64,000 nucleotides of DNA from Palsa-513 sp050010595 (lineage in GTDB: Bacteria; Actinomycetota; Thermoleophilia; Solirubrobacterales; Solirubrobacteraceae), in the NCBI GenBank assembly GCA_050010595.1, contig JBEKKS010000001.1, positions 310,001-374,000 on the forward strand, in the 5' to 3' direction. Below are positions 43,756 through 52,779 of this stretch, piece after piece; position 1 is the stretch's first letter; each line of letters begins with the position of its first letter. The translations under genes and the position numbers were made by a program. The notes beneath the pieces are model-generated. The model was not told the origin of the DNA. It searched no databases and saw only the letters and a list, made by a program, of their open reading frames with translations.

Positions 43756-44796
43756 TCAGCGACGGATCAGGGCCACGTAGAGGTGCTCATAGGTCGCTGC
43801 GATCTCGGCGAGGTCGTAGCGGCGTGCCCGCTCTCGCCCAGCACGCGCGAGACGCGCGCGCTCCTCGCCGTCACCGAGCAAGTCGGCAAGCGCTTCGCCG
43901 AGCGCCGCCGGCTCGACGAGCAGGCCGTACCGGCCATGATCCGTGACCTCGACCGCACCGGGGTTCGGCGTCGCCACCACCGGGCAGCCAGCTGCCATCG
44001 CCTCGGCATAGGGAATCCCAAATCCCTCGTAGCTGCTCGGCAAGCAGAAGACCCAGGCGCTCGCATAGAGCTCAGCGAGCTGCTCGTCGGAGACCCGCCC
44101 GAGCACCTTCACGCTCTGCGCCGCCGGCGCGTCCGTGCTCACCATCCAGAGCTCGGCCGCGGGCTGGCGCGGCAGGACATCGCGCTCGAAGGATTCGACC
44201 AGCAGCTTGCCGCGCTTGCGATTGAGGTAGGTGCCGACGAACAGGATCGACGGCAGCGGCGAGCGCGCGACTGAGGGCATCGCCGTGATGGCGACGCCGT
44301 TTGGCACAACGCGCCGGATCCAGGGCATCCACTGGCGCGTGTTGTTCGACACGGCAACCGTCATGTCAGCTGCGAGCGTCGCAAGGATCTCGCTGCAGCC
44401 GAGCAGCAGCATGCGCAACCGGTTCCGCGCGCCGCGCACGAACCGGGCCTCGCTGAAACAGCTGCCGTGCATCGTGCGGATCCGCGGCGGTAGCCGCCGG
44501 CCCCACAGCCAGTAGTTGTCGCCGTGGGCGTGGATCACGTCGAACGCGTTCCAATCGACCCGGCGTAGATACCAGGCGAACTTGAACGTCCTGTTCGCGC
44601 CGCTCAGCGGGATCGTGTGCGTCTCGTAACGCGCGCCCTCGGTCGCGCCGCAGCCGCTGAAGACCGTCACGCTGTGGCCGCGGTCAACGAGCGCGTTCGC
44701 CAGGGCGTGCGCCTGGTAGCCGACCCCGATCTTGCTCCCGCTCGGCAGGTAGTAGGAGATCATGCCGATCCGCAGACCGGCAGCCTTGGTGCTCAT
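43756..44796 (-). CDS. GT4-family glycosyltransferase
   Basis: RIGMISYYLPSGSKIGVGYQ starts the acceptor domain and VIHAHGDNYWLWGRRLPPR lies within it. ILFVGTYLNRKRGKLLVESF opens the donor domain, and EGFGIPYAEAMAAGCPVVAT is the E-x7-E element. ATG 44796 follows the exporter stop by four bases and fits the family start; the frame is open to 44889 but would overlap the exporter gene. It continues the minus-strand operon with the ABC exporter. Confidence 0.86.
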   Translation of the reverse strand: MSTKAAGLRIGMISYYLPSGSKIGVGYQAHALANALVDRGHSVTVFSGCGATEGARYETHTIPLSGANRTFKFAWYLRRVDWNAFDVIHAHGDNYWLWGRRLPPRIRTMHGSCFSEARFVRGARNRLRMLLLGCSEILATLAADMTVAVSNNTRQWMPWIRRVVPNGVAITAMPSVARSPLPSILFVGTYLNRKRGKLLVESFERDVLPRQPAAELWMVSTDAPAAQSVKVLGRVSDEQLAELYASAWVFCLPSSYEGFGIPYAEAMAAGCPVVATPNPGAVEVTDHGRYGLLVEPAALGEALADLLGDGEERARLARAGRERARRYDLAEIAATYEHLYVALIRR

Positions 44797-44800
44797 CGCC

Positions 44801-46543
44801 TCAGGACGCGTCGCTGCCGGCCGCGAATGCCAGCGCCGCACGGTAGTAGCCGTTGTGCGCGCGCAGGCTTGCAGCGGTGTCGAAGCCATTGAGGCGGCCG
44901 TCGAGGATCACCATGACACGGTCGCAGATGTCGAGCGTGGACATGCGGTGGGCGATCACGAACAGCGTCAGCTCATCCTTCAACGCGACGAGCGACTCCT
45001 GGAGCAGGCTCTCGGACCCTGGATCGAGCGCGCTCGTCGGCTCATCGAGCACCAGCACCGTCGGTCTTCCCGCGAGCGCACGCGCAATGCAGATGCGCTG
45101 TTGCTGGCCACCTGAGATCGCGTCGGCACGCGGCCCGATCACCGTCTCATAGCCATCCGCCCAATCAGCGATGTCGTGATCGATGCGTGCCAGCTGCGCT
45201 GCGCGCTCGATCTCGGGATCGCTCAGATCGCGGAAGTAGCGGATGTTGTCGGCAACCGACGCGTGGATCAGGCGCGGCTCCTGCGGCACGTATGAGACCT
45301 GCGCGTTCCAGTCCGCGCGACGGATCTCGCCGGCTGGGACGCCGTTGACCAGATAGCGGCCTGAGGTCGGCTCGCGCAGCAGGAGTAGAAGTTGCATCAG
45401 CGTGGACTTGCCGGCGCCCGACGGACCGACGATCCCGATCGCCTCTCCAGCATCAACGCTGAAGTTGAGGTCCTCGAGCACCGGCCGCCCGCTGACGTAT
45501 TCGAAGCCGACGTGCTCGAAGGCCAGTCGGTCGATCCGCTGCAAGCCTCGCGTACCAGCCGGCGGCGCGCTCTCCGCGTAGCGGCGCGTCGTGTCCTGCA
45601 CGCGGTCGATGAATGGCATCGCCTGGCGCAGGCCCTGGTAGGCGCCCTGGAGCGTCTGCATGTAGCTACCGGCTCTGATCAGGAGGAGCACGACCGCGCC
45701 GAGCGAAGCGACGTGGCCCTGGTGGGTTGCGAGCAGCACCGAGAGCATCCCGATCACGAGCATGTAGATAGCGCTCTGGTACACGTTCGGGACGATCCGC
45801 CCGAGCAACTGGACGCGAAAGTAGAAACGGCGTGCGGTGGCGATGAGCATGTTGAGCGCGCGCGTCTGCGCCTGGCCGACACCGAAGACCTGGATCTCCT
45901 GCGCCAGTCGTGTCGCCTGTCCAACGCCGCTTGCGTAGCTGATCTGTGCACCGGAAAGGTGGTGCGCCCAGCGCTGAATCAGCCGGTTGAGCGGCCGCAG
46001 TATCCCGAAGAGCACCACCGCGATCACGAGCACGGCAACTGCCGCCGTGGGATTGACGACGAGTGCTGAGGCGATCAGGATGATCAGCGTGAGCAGGGCC
46101 GAGATGAGCGCGCTCGCTGAAACTGCGGCGCTCGTGCCCTGGGAGATCTGATTCGTCATCAGCTCCTGCAGGTGACCTTCGCGGTCGCGTGCCTGCTCGG
46201 ACCACGACGCGGCCATGAATGCCGCGAAAAGCTCGCGCTGGAGCCTCGCTTGCACGTCGGCCGAAATGCGCGCCGGCAGCAGCGACATCGGGATCTGCAG
46301 CGCGGTCCGCACGAGCGCAAGCACAAAGCCCACGAACAGCAGCGTTCCGAGCGCCACGTTCAAGCTGAGCGGCCCAAAGCTCGCGTGGACATGGTGCGAG
46401 CCGTTGACGAGGGCGCCCGCCGCCTCGGCGATGATCGCGAGAATCGCCGCCTCGCAGAACCCGGTGAGCGCCGAGGCCACGATCAACGTCACAACGCTCG
46501 AGAGCCGGCCACCGAGAACGAGCCGGAGCTTGTGCAAGTTCAT
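44801..46543 (-). CDS. MsbA-like ABC exporter (permease plus ATPase)
   Basis: Six transmembrane helices (about residues 15-310) are followed by a full ATPase domain: Walker A GIVGPSGAGKSTLMQL, signature ISGGQQQRICIARALAG, Walker B VLVLDEPTSALD, H-loop VIAHRMSTLD. A characteristic segment SWSEQARDREGHLQELMTNQ lies in the first cytoplasmic loop, shared with the exporters at 1-1170 (broken) and 60370. The three form one paralog family. It sits inside a run of glycosyltransferase genes, so a lipid-linked sugar or glycolipid is a likely cargo. The ATG overlaps the stop of the upstream transferase (ATGA). Confidence 0.88.
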   Translation of the reverse strand: MNLHKLRLVLGGRLSSVVTLIVASALTGFCEAAILAIIAEAAGALVNGSHHVHASFGPLSLNVALGTLLFVGFVLALVRTALQIPMSLLPARISADVQARLQRELFAAFMAASWSEQARDREGHLQELMTNQISQGTSAAVSASALISALLTLIILIASALVVNPTAAVAVLVIAVVLFGILRPLNRLIQRWAHHLSGAQISYASGVGQATRLAQEIQVFGVGQAQTRALNMLIATARRFYFRVQLLGRIVPNVYQSAIYMLVIGMLSVLLATHQGHVASLGAVVLLLIRAGSYMQTLQGAYQGLRQAMPFIDRVQDTTRRYAESAPPAGTRGLQRIDRLAFEHVGFEYVSGRPVLEDLNFSVDAGEAIGIVGPSGAGKSTLMQLLLLLREPTSGRYLVNGVPAGEIRRADWNAQVSYVPQEPRLIHASVADNIRYFRDLSDPEIERAAQLARIDHDIADWADGYETVIGPRADAISGGQQQRICIARALAGRPTVLVLDEPTSALDPGSESLLQESLVALKDELTLFVIAHRMSTLDICDRVMVILDGRLNGFDTAASLRAHNGYYRAALAFAAGSDAS

Positions 46544-47682
46544 CGCGCCTCGACGATCCGGGTCAGGACGGCGCCGAACCGCGCCGCGCGCTCGGCCCAG
46601 CTCGCGAGCTCGATCGCGCGCTCGTGCCGGGTAGGGCTCACCAGTGCGGCCTCGACTGTGGCGACGAACACCTCACGCTGCACTACATCGACAGCGCCCG
46701 CAAGCTCGCGGAAGCCGGCAACCGGCGTTGCGACGGTCGGCGTCGCGATGGCGAGTGACTCATGCGCCTTGATCGGGTCGAGGCTCTCCGTGAACGGGCT
46801 GACCAGATGCGGGACGATGACGACGTCTGCGTGCTGAAGGTAGGCCGGAGCGTCCCGATACGGACGGGGCCCTAGCAGCACGATGTTCGGCTCCTCGGCA
46901 AGCGCGGCACGGGCCGCGGGGCCGAGCGCATCGGGACCTACGAGGGCGACGGAGAGGTCGCGTCTCGCGCGCGCGAGCTCGATCACGAGCCCCACGTCGA
47001 TGCGGGCGTCGTGCAACGTGCCGAGGTACACGGCAACCGGCGCGGGCGGGAGGTCCGGCGGGCGAGGGCGCGTACGACGGAAGTGCGCGGCGTCAACCGC
47101 GTTCGGTATCAGCTCGACCTCGCGATTCCTACCACGGCTCGCAGCAAGCGCCGCCGAGCAGACGACGACCGCCTGCGCTCGCTCGAGTGCCAGCGTGTCG
47201 AGCTCCACGAGCCGTCTCAATTCGGCCGGATGGTCGCCCGCGAGCAACCAGTCGTCGGTGATGTCATAAACGGCCGGCCACCCGGTTGCGGCGATCAGCG
47301 GAGCGTACGTGACGTCGTTGATCCAGAGCACTGGCCGCTCGAAGCCCAGGCGCCTGGCGCCGCGCACGACGCTTCGCCTGAGCGACCGGTCGCTGAACTC
47401 GCCAAGCCGCCGCGGCAGCGGCTTAAGCGGGCGCAGCGCCTCGAGCCGCTGGTCGCCACGCACGTCACGTGAGCGCCCGAGCAGCGGGCGGCGGCGTGCC
47501 GCGAGGTCAAACAGGGGATCGGCGGCCGGCTCCACGAACAGGACGCGAAGTCGCGGATGCTCACGCATCAGCGCGTCGACGAGGAATTGGTTGCGCCGCC
47601 ACGTCTCGTCCCACGGCTCGAGCGAGCAGACGACGAGCTCGCGCAGGGTATCGATTGGAGCAGCAACCACTGTCGTGCTCAT
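46540..47682 (-). CDS. GT-B glycosyltransferase, TuaH-like
   Basis: The protein begins with VVCSLEPWDETWRRNQFLVD, the usual opening of TuaH-like teichuronic-acid-type transferases, then AVYDITDDWLLAGDHPAELRR. The donor domain starts at APVAVYLGTLHDARIDVGLV, and SLDPIKAHESLAIATPTVAT replaces the E-x7-E loop. It overlaps the genes on both sides by 4 bases. The product and donor are not known. Confidence 0.82.
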   Translation of the reverse strand: MSTTVVAAPIDTLRELVVCSLEPWDETWRRNQFLVDALMREHPRLRVLFVEPAADPLFDLAARRRPLLGRSRDVRGDQRLEALRPLKPLPRRLGEFSDRSLRRSVVRGARRLGFERPVLWINDVTYAPLIAATGWPAVYDITDDWLLAGDHPAELRRLVELDTLALERAQAVVVCSAALAASRGRNREVELIPNAVDAAHFRRTRPRPPDLPPAPVAVYLGTLHDARIDVGLVIELARARRDLSVALVGPDALGPAARAALAEEPNIVLLGPRPYRDAPAYLQHADVVIVPHLVSPFTESLDPIKAHESLAIATPTVATPVAGFRELAGAVDVVQREVFVATVEAALVSPTRHERAIELASWAERAARFGAVLTRIVEAR

Positions 47683-48734
47683 GTCGGCCGCCTTGCGACG
47701 CCCCTGACGGGGTTGGACCGGGCCTCGAGCAAGCTGTCGTACTCCGCCAGCAAACGCTCGACGTGGCGATCGAGCGTAAAGCGCTCCTCCACCAAGCGGC
47801 GTCCCGCCGACGATAGGCGCTGGCGTTCCTCGTCGGCGAGCAGGAAGCGCAGCATGCTCGCCGCCGCCGACACATCGCCCGCGGGAAAGAGCGGCGCGTC
47901 GGCAAGCAAGCCGACCGTCTCGAGATGCCCCCCCGAGGCTGAGGCCACGACCGGGACGCCGGCCGCCATTGCATCCAGCACGGCGAGGCCGAGCCCTTCG
48001 GCGCGGGTCGGAGCGAGCAGGATGCCGGCCTCGCTCAGACTGCCGGCCGTGTCGTAGGTCCAGCCGCGGAATCTCACGCCTGAGACCTCCTCCTCCGCGA
48101 CCCAGCGCTCGAGCGCGTTACGCTCGGACCCATCGCCGAAGAGCTCGAGCGTCCAGCCCTCAGCCGCCAGGCCAGCGAGCTGCCAGGCGCGCAGGCCAGT
48201 CAGCGTGTCCTTTTCCGGTTCGAGCCGCTGGAGCATCACGACGGCGCGATTGACCGGACGCCAAAGGCACGCGGAGAGACGCACGCCCGGCTCGACTATT
48301 GCGCCCGGCGCTCGCTCGAGCCGGCCTGCCGCAAATCCGCTGATGGCGATCTCCCGTGCGACCCGCGATGCGATCAACGGCGCGGCGAGCCGGCCAAGAC
48401 GACTAGAGCCGCGCCGGGCGGCAAAATGGCGCGTCGCGACAATCGGCGAACGGTGGAAGGGCGTGGCGAGGATCGCGACGGTCTCGGCCGCTGTCATGTG
48501 GGCATGGCATACGTCGAAGCTACCCAGACGGCTCACCGACCAGACCGCCCGCGGGATCGTTGCTCCGGCCTCCAAGCGCGCGACGCCGGCAAGCTGAGCG
48601 CTCATCCGCACCTGGTCGCCGCCCACGACAGCTACTTCCCAACCGCGGGTCGCGCTGGCGCGCGCGATGTCGCTCACGTAGCGCTCCACGCCGGCAAACG
48701 CTCCTGTGGTCACTATGTGTAGCACGCGCGGCAT
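47679..48734 (-). CDS. GT4-family glycosyltransferase
   Basis: A 351-residue GT-B enzyme: LHIVTTGAFAGVERYVSDIA (acceptor loop), FDVCHAHMTAAETVAILA, RAVVMLQRLEPEKDTLTGLR (donor domain) and EGLGLAVLDAMAAGVPVVAS, with Asp replacing the second Glu of the E-x7-E element. Its ATG is near the stop of the transferase at 48738. Part of the long minus-strand operon running from about 52643 down to 42068. Confidence 0.86.
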   Translation of the reverse strand: MPRVLHIVTTGAFAGVERYVSDIARASATRGWEVAVVGGDQVRMSAQLAGVARLEAGATIPRAVWSVSRLGSFDVCHAHMTAAETVAILATPFHRSPIVATRHFAARRGSSRLGRLAAPLIASRVAREIAISGFAAGRLERAPGAIVEPGVRLSACLWRPVNRAVVMLQRLEPEKDTLTGLRAWQLAGLAAEGWTLELFGDGSERNALERWVAEEEVSGVRFRGWTYDTAGSLSEAGILLAPTRAEGLGLAVLDAMAAGVPVVASASGGHLETVGLLADAPLFPAGDVSAAASMLRFLLADEERQRLSSAGRRLVEERFTLDRHVERLLAEYDSLLEARSNPVRGVARRPT

Positions 48735-48737
48735 CCG

Positions 48738-49580
48738 TCAGACCTGCCTCGCCGCGACGCGACTCGGCCCGCGCAGGTAGAGCAGCGCGCGACGCGCAGC
48801 GCTCGCTCTACGCTCGCCGCGCAGGACAAGCATCCTCGCCGCCGCACCGGCGCAGGCAGCGACACGGTACAGGTACCACCCGGTACTGCCGTACCACTTG
48901 CGCATGTAGCTCTCGTGCGCGAGGTGGAAGAGCAGCTCGCGCCGGCGCGAGTCCTCACTCGTCGCACCGCCCGCGTGCTCGGCCTCGACGGTCGGGCACA
49001 GCGCCGAGCGCCAGCCGAGCTTGCTCGCCCGCAGCTGCCAGTCGACTTCCTCGGCGTAGAGGAAGAAGCGCTCGTCGAAGCCTCCGACGGCTTCGAGCGC
49101 CTCGCGCCGCAACAGGAGAACGGCGCCGATCACGAAGTGCCGCCTGGACGGTAGCGAGCCAATGCCGATTGCCTCGGCGCACATCCGCCAGGGCGACGGA
49201 AACGGCCACCAGACGCGTTCGGGCTTGCCGCCCGAGTCATGCAGCGACGGCGTAACAGCGGCGACCCGAGCGTTGTTCTCCTCGCGCAGCCAAGAGTGGA
49301 GCCGCCGCGCAGCATCAGGGGCAATCACGGCATCAGGATTGAGCAGCAGCACGTCGCTCGTCTGCGGGGTGGTCCGCAACGCGAGGTTTACGCCAGCGGC
49401 GAAACCCAGGTTCGCGCCAGGATCGACGTAGCGCGCGTCATGGCGTGCGACGATTGCTGCGATCTCGGCGGACGAGGAGTTGTCGACCACAACCGTCTCG
49501 ATCTCGCCGCGTAAGCCGCTGAGGCAACAGTCGAGCTCCGCGGGCGCGTTGTAGGCGACGATCACCACTTGCAGTTTCAC
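48738..49580 (-). CDS. GT2-family glycosyltransferase
   Basis: The motifs LQVVIVAYNAPAELDCCLSGL, TVVVDNSSSAE, NLGFAAGVNLALRT and VLLLNPDAVIAPDA are followed by RFFLYAEEVDWQLRASKLGW, the ED..W acceptor element. Length is 280 residues. GTG 49580 overlaps the stop of the O-antigen ligase-type gene (GTGA). The same frame is open to 50558, but that upstream part is the shadow of the neighbouring gene. Confidence 0.86.
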   Translation of the reverse strand: MKLQVVIVAYNAPAELDCCLSGLRGEIETVVVDNSSSAEIAAIVARHDARYVDPGANLGFAAGVNLALRTTPQTSDVLLLNPDAVIAPDAARRLHSWLREENNARVAAVTPSLHDSGGKPERVWWPFPSPWRMCAEAIGIGSLPSRRHFVIGAVLLLRREALEAVGGFDERFFLYAEEVDWQLRASKLGWRSALCPTVEAEHAGGATSEDSRRRELLFHLAHESYMRKWYGSTGWYLYRVAACAGAAARMLVLRGERRASAARRALLYLRGPSRVAARQV

Positions 49581-50926
49581 GTCGCCTCCTCGTTGCGCCT
49601 CTGCGCAGCCAGGCCGCAGACCATTCCGACCAGCAGGAACCCGAGGACCGGCGTACCGCGCACCCAATACACGTCGACGAGGCCGTGCGCAAAGGTTGCA
49701 AGCAGGACGGCCGCGGCCGCGAGCGCCAGCCGCACCTCGCGCAGGCGCCAGAGCACGAGCCACAGTCCAAGGATCATCGCGATGAAGCTCGCGGCGAACA
49801 GGTATCCCCCTTCGGCGGCTTCGAGCAGGATCACGTCGTGCGGATCTGTGACCTGGTCGCCCTGTGCCGCGCTCCCAGCGACGTAGTTTCCGACCCCGAC
49901 ACCGAGCCACGGATGCGCGGCAATCACCTGCTCGGCGCCCTGCGCCAGCTGAAGGCGGATCTCGATTGCGTAGCTGCTTCTCGTCTTCTCGCCGGCGGTG
50001 AAGTTGGTCAGACGCGAGGTGACGTTTGACGGCAGGAACTGGAAGGCGACCAGCGCGATCAGCAGCAACGCGGCGATCCGCGACAGCGCAACCGCGCGGC
50101 CGGAGGTCGTCGAGACCATCAGCACGATGACGACGATGCCGACTCCCAATGAGACGACTGCGCCGCGACTCGCCGTCAGGCCGAGGCCTACCAAGAGCAC
50201 TGGCATGCACCAGATGATCGGGCGCAGCTCGCGGACCACGAGCAGCAAGAGGATCGCGGTAGCGATGAACCCGGCGGTCGGGTTCTTGTCGAGCTGCCCT
50301 GTGAGGCCGTGCGCGTTGAGTACCGGCCAGACCACCGAGAGCACCGCGGCGGAGACGACGTAGCCACGCAGGACCAGCAGGTGCTTGCCGCGCAAGGCGA
50401 GGTAAGCGCCCACGAAAACCGGCAGGGCGAACAGCTCGAGGCGCTGCATGCTCTTCAGCGCCGATGTGAAGCCAAGGTGGAACACGAGCAGGGCGGCCAG
50501 CGCCCAGGCGTACTGGAGCAGCGGCAGACGAGCGGGTCGGATGCTCGCGAGCGCCCAAACCCTGCGTCCGAGGAGTGCTTCCGCGATGGCACGTAGCCCG
50601 ATCAGCACGAGCAGGACGTCGCTCGCCGCTATGTGCAGCCCGAGGTGCCCACCGGTGATGTCCTGGTCCCAGGGCAGGGCCAGCCCAAGCAGCACAGCCG
50701 AGGTGGCCGTCGAGACGAACACCACAAGCACCACGAGGGCGCCGACCGCGGCGATCACGAGCAGCAGCCGTGGAACCGGGGCGTAGCCCACGCCGATCGC
50801 AACCGCGCCGCCGAGCACGATCGCGAGGGTCACGCCACGGATCAGCGCGCGAATGTCCCGACCGCCGCGTGGACGCATCGCGGTGTCGCCCGTGAAGCTA
50901 AGCGCGGGACTCATGCGGCGCCCCAA
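49577..50926 (-). CDS. O-antigen ligase/polymerase-type membrane protein
   Basis: A 449-residue polytopic protein with about twelve helices. The large external loop includes QGAEQVIAAHPWLGVGVGNYV and ends in TDPHDVILLEAAEGGYLFAAS, matching the O-antigen ligase domain with its conserved His. A short soluble N-terminus precedes the first helix. It lies between a transferase gene and the second Wzz/BY-kinase, as expected of a Wzy polymerase of a Wzx/Wzy pathway. It is clearly different from the other two family members at 5528 and 32368. Confidence 0.84.
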   Translation of the reverse strand: MGRRMSPALSFTGDTAMRPRGGRDIRALIRGVTLAIVLGGAVAIGVGYAPVPRLLLVIAAVGALVVLVVFVSTATSAVLLGLALPWDQDITGGHLGLHIAASDVLLVLIGLRAIAEALLGRRVWALASIRPARLPLLQYAWALAALLVFHLGFTSALKSMQRLELFALPVFVGAYLALRGKHLLVLRGYVVSAAVLSVVWPVLNAHGLTGQLDKNPTAGFIATAILLLLVVRELRPIIWCMPVLLVGLGLTASRGAVVSLGVGIVVIVLMVSTTSGRAVALSRIAALLLIALVAFQFLPSNVTSRLTNFTAGEKTRSSYAIEIRLQLAQGAEQVIAAHPWLGVGVGNYVAGSAAQGDQVTDPHDVILLEAAEGGYLFAASFIAMILGLWLVLWRLREVRLALAAAAVLLATFAHGLVDVYWVRGTPVLGFLLVGMVCGLAAQRRNEEAT

Positions 50927-50951
50927 TCTTTGGGTTTGCCCGCAGGGGGCG

Positions 50952-52643
50952 CTAGCCCCGGGTCGCTTGCTTGGGTTCCGCCGTGCCGCCCCGGTAACCG
51001 TAGCCGCCGTAGCGGCTCGAGTACATCCCGCCGTATCCGCTGTCGAGGAACGAGTCGCGCATGTCGTTGGCGAGCACGCCCAGGATCTTTGCGTCGCGGA
51101 CGCGCCCGACGGTGTCGTTCAGTCGCGCTGCCGCATCGCGCGTCGTCACGCCCAGGCGCGCCACGATCACCACGCCATCCACTTGGCTCATCAGCGGGAT
51201 CGTGTCGGTCACGGCGAGCAGCGGTGCGCTGTCGATGATCACGATGTCGTACTGGTCGCGCGCGGACGCGAGGAGCGTCTCCATCGCCCGTGAGCCGAAC
51301 AGCGTCAGCGAGCTGTCCGACAGGTCGCCGTGGGTCAGCACGTCAAGCGAGCCACCCGTCCCGACGATCGGGGCGTTGAACGTCGGCCGCGTGGCGACGT
51401 CGCCGTTCGAGCCGTTGGCCTGCGGCTCGTGCGTGCGCTCGAATACCCGTACGACCGCGTGGCCCGGCGAGGTGCTGCCGGCGAGAACGTGAGTCAGCCC
51501 GACCTCGGAGTCGATCCCGAACATCCGCGGCACGCTCGGGCGCCGCAGGTCGGCGTCGATCAAGAGCACGCGCTCGCCGCCCTCGGCGCAGACGAGCGCG
51601 AGGTTGCGAGCAGCTGTTGACTTGCCCTCCCCTGGCATCGCGCTCGTGATCAGCAGGCTGCGCACGCCACGCTTGCCACCCGAGAGGTTGAGGCTGATGC
51701 GCAGCGCGCGCAGAGCCTCGATCAGCGTCACCGGTACCACCGCTTGACCGTCAACGAGCGGCGCCGCGTTCGCGACGTGTGGCAGCACGCCGAGCACCTC
51801 GCGGCGGTAGCCGGTTTGGATCGCGTTCACGCGCATCATCCGACGGTCGAACAAACTGAGGCCGAAGGCGACCGCGAGTCCGAGGAGCAAGCCGAGCGCC
51901 GCGCCGATCGCCCCGTCAACCAATGGCGAGCGAGGCTTCGGCCGCGGCACCAGCGAGGCGCTCGCCGCGGTTGCCGGCGAGACCTGGCTCGCCTCTGCCT
52001 GCGGGTTGCCTGCCTGAGCCTGAAGGGTCACGACATCGGCTCGCAGCTGGTTGCGTGTCGCCGAGTTGCCGCTCGTGTTCGGCAGCACGTCCAGCTGCTG
52101 CGTGTACTCCTGCGCGTCGGCGGCGGCGGCCTGCTTGTAAGCGGCTGCCCGCGAGGCGAGGTAAACGTCCACGTAGGTGTTGGCGAGCTTGGCCGCTAGC
52201 GCCGGCGAGGAGCTCGTCGTGGTGACGTCGAGGATGCTCGTGCCGACAAAGCTGGCCTGATTCTTGGAGCTTGGGCCGGCACTCACGCTGCCGGCGCTGC
52301 CGACCGTCATGTGTAGTCGCCGGTAGACGGCATCGGTGATGGACTGGCCGAGGAACAGCTGCGCCTGGTCACCCATCTGCTGCTGTGTCGGGGGCTGCGC
52401 GGCCGGGACGGAGATGCCGACCATCGACGTCGGGTCGGCCACGTCAAAGTAGATCTCGCTCGTCACCGTGTACTGGTTCGGCCCGGGTGTCGCCCGATGG
52501 AGCTTGCCGATCGCCGCCGCACCGCCGGCCGCGATCACGATGATCGCGAGCACCAGCCACTTACGCTGCCAGATCGGGCGCAGGTACTCACGCAGGTCGA
52601 CCGCCTCGTCGCGCGCCTGGGATCCAGGTGAAGGTGTGCTCAT
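50952..52643 (-). CDS. Wzz chain-length regulator fused to BY-kinase, second copy
   Basis: TM1 is at about 28-46 (WLVLAIIVIAAGGAAAIG) and TM2 at about 244-264. The kinase shows Walker A at about 334-343 (SAMPGEGKST), Walker A' at about 359-368 (VLLIDADLRRP) and Walker B in YDIVIIDSAPLLA. The C-terminal 25 residues are rich in Tyr and Gly (YGGMYSSRYGGYGYRGG), a typical autophosphorylation cluster. It is more tyrosine-rich than the copy at 11100. It is probably the first gene of the minus-strand operon that includes the Wzy-type gene at 49577. The CpsB-type phosphatase at 22421 would reset it. Confidence 0.93.
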   Translation of the reverse strand: MSTPSPGSQARDEAVDLREYLRPIWQRKWLVLAIIVIAAGGAAAIGKLHRATPGPNQYTVTSEIYFDVADPTSMVGISVPAAQPPTQQQMGDQAQLFLGQSITDAVYRRLHMTVGSAGSVSAGPSSKNQASFVGTSILDVTTTSSSPALAAKLANTYVDVYLASRAAAYKQAAAADAQEYTQQLDVLPNTSGNSATRNQLRADVVTLQAQAGNPQAEASQVSPATAASASLVPRPKPRSPLVDGAIGAALGLLLGLAVAFGLSLFDRRMMRVNAIQTGYRREVLGVLPHVANAAPLVDGQAVVPVTLIEALRALRISLNLSGGKRGVRSLLITSAMPGEGKSTAARNLALVCAEGGERVLLIDADLRRPSVPRMFGIDSEVGLTHVLAGSTSPGHAVVRVFERTHEPQANGSNGDVATRPTFNAPIVGTGGSLDVLTHGDLSDSSLTLFGSRAMETLLASARDQYDIVIIDSAPLLAVTDTIPLMSQVDGVVIVARLGVTTRDAAARLNDTVGRVRDAKILGVLANDMRDSFLDSGYGGMYSSRYGGYGYRGGTAEPKQATRG

Positions 52644-52779
52644 CGTTGCGGCCCGGTCCTCTGCATTCCGCGGCTAGCCAAGTCTACGCCGCGTCTCGCA
52701 CGGTAACGCACGATCCCGCCCACCGTTGGGGCAGGAACTGCACCGCCCGCACGGCGCCTAGACGGAGGTTTGAGTTGTG

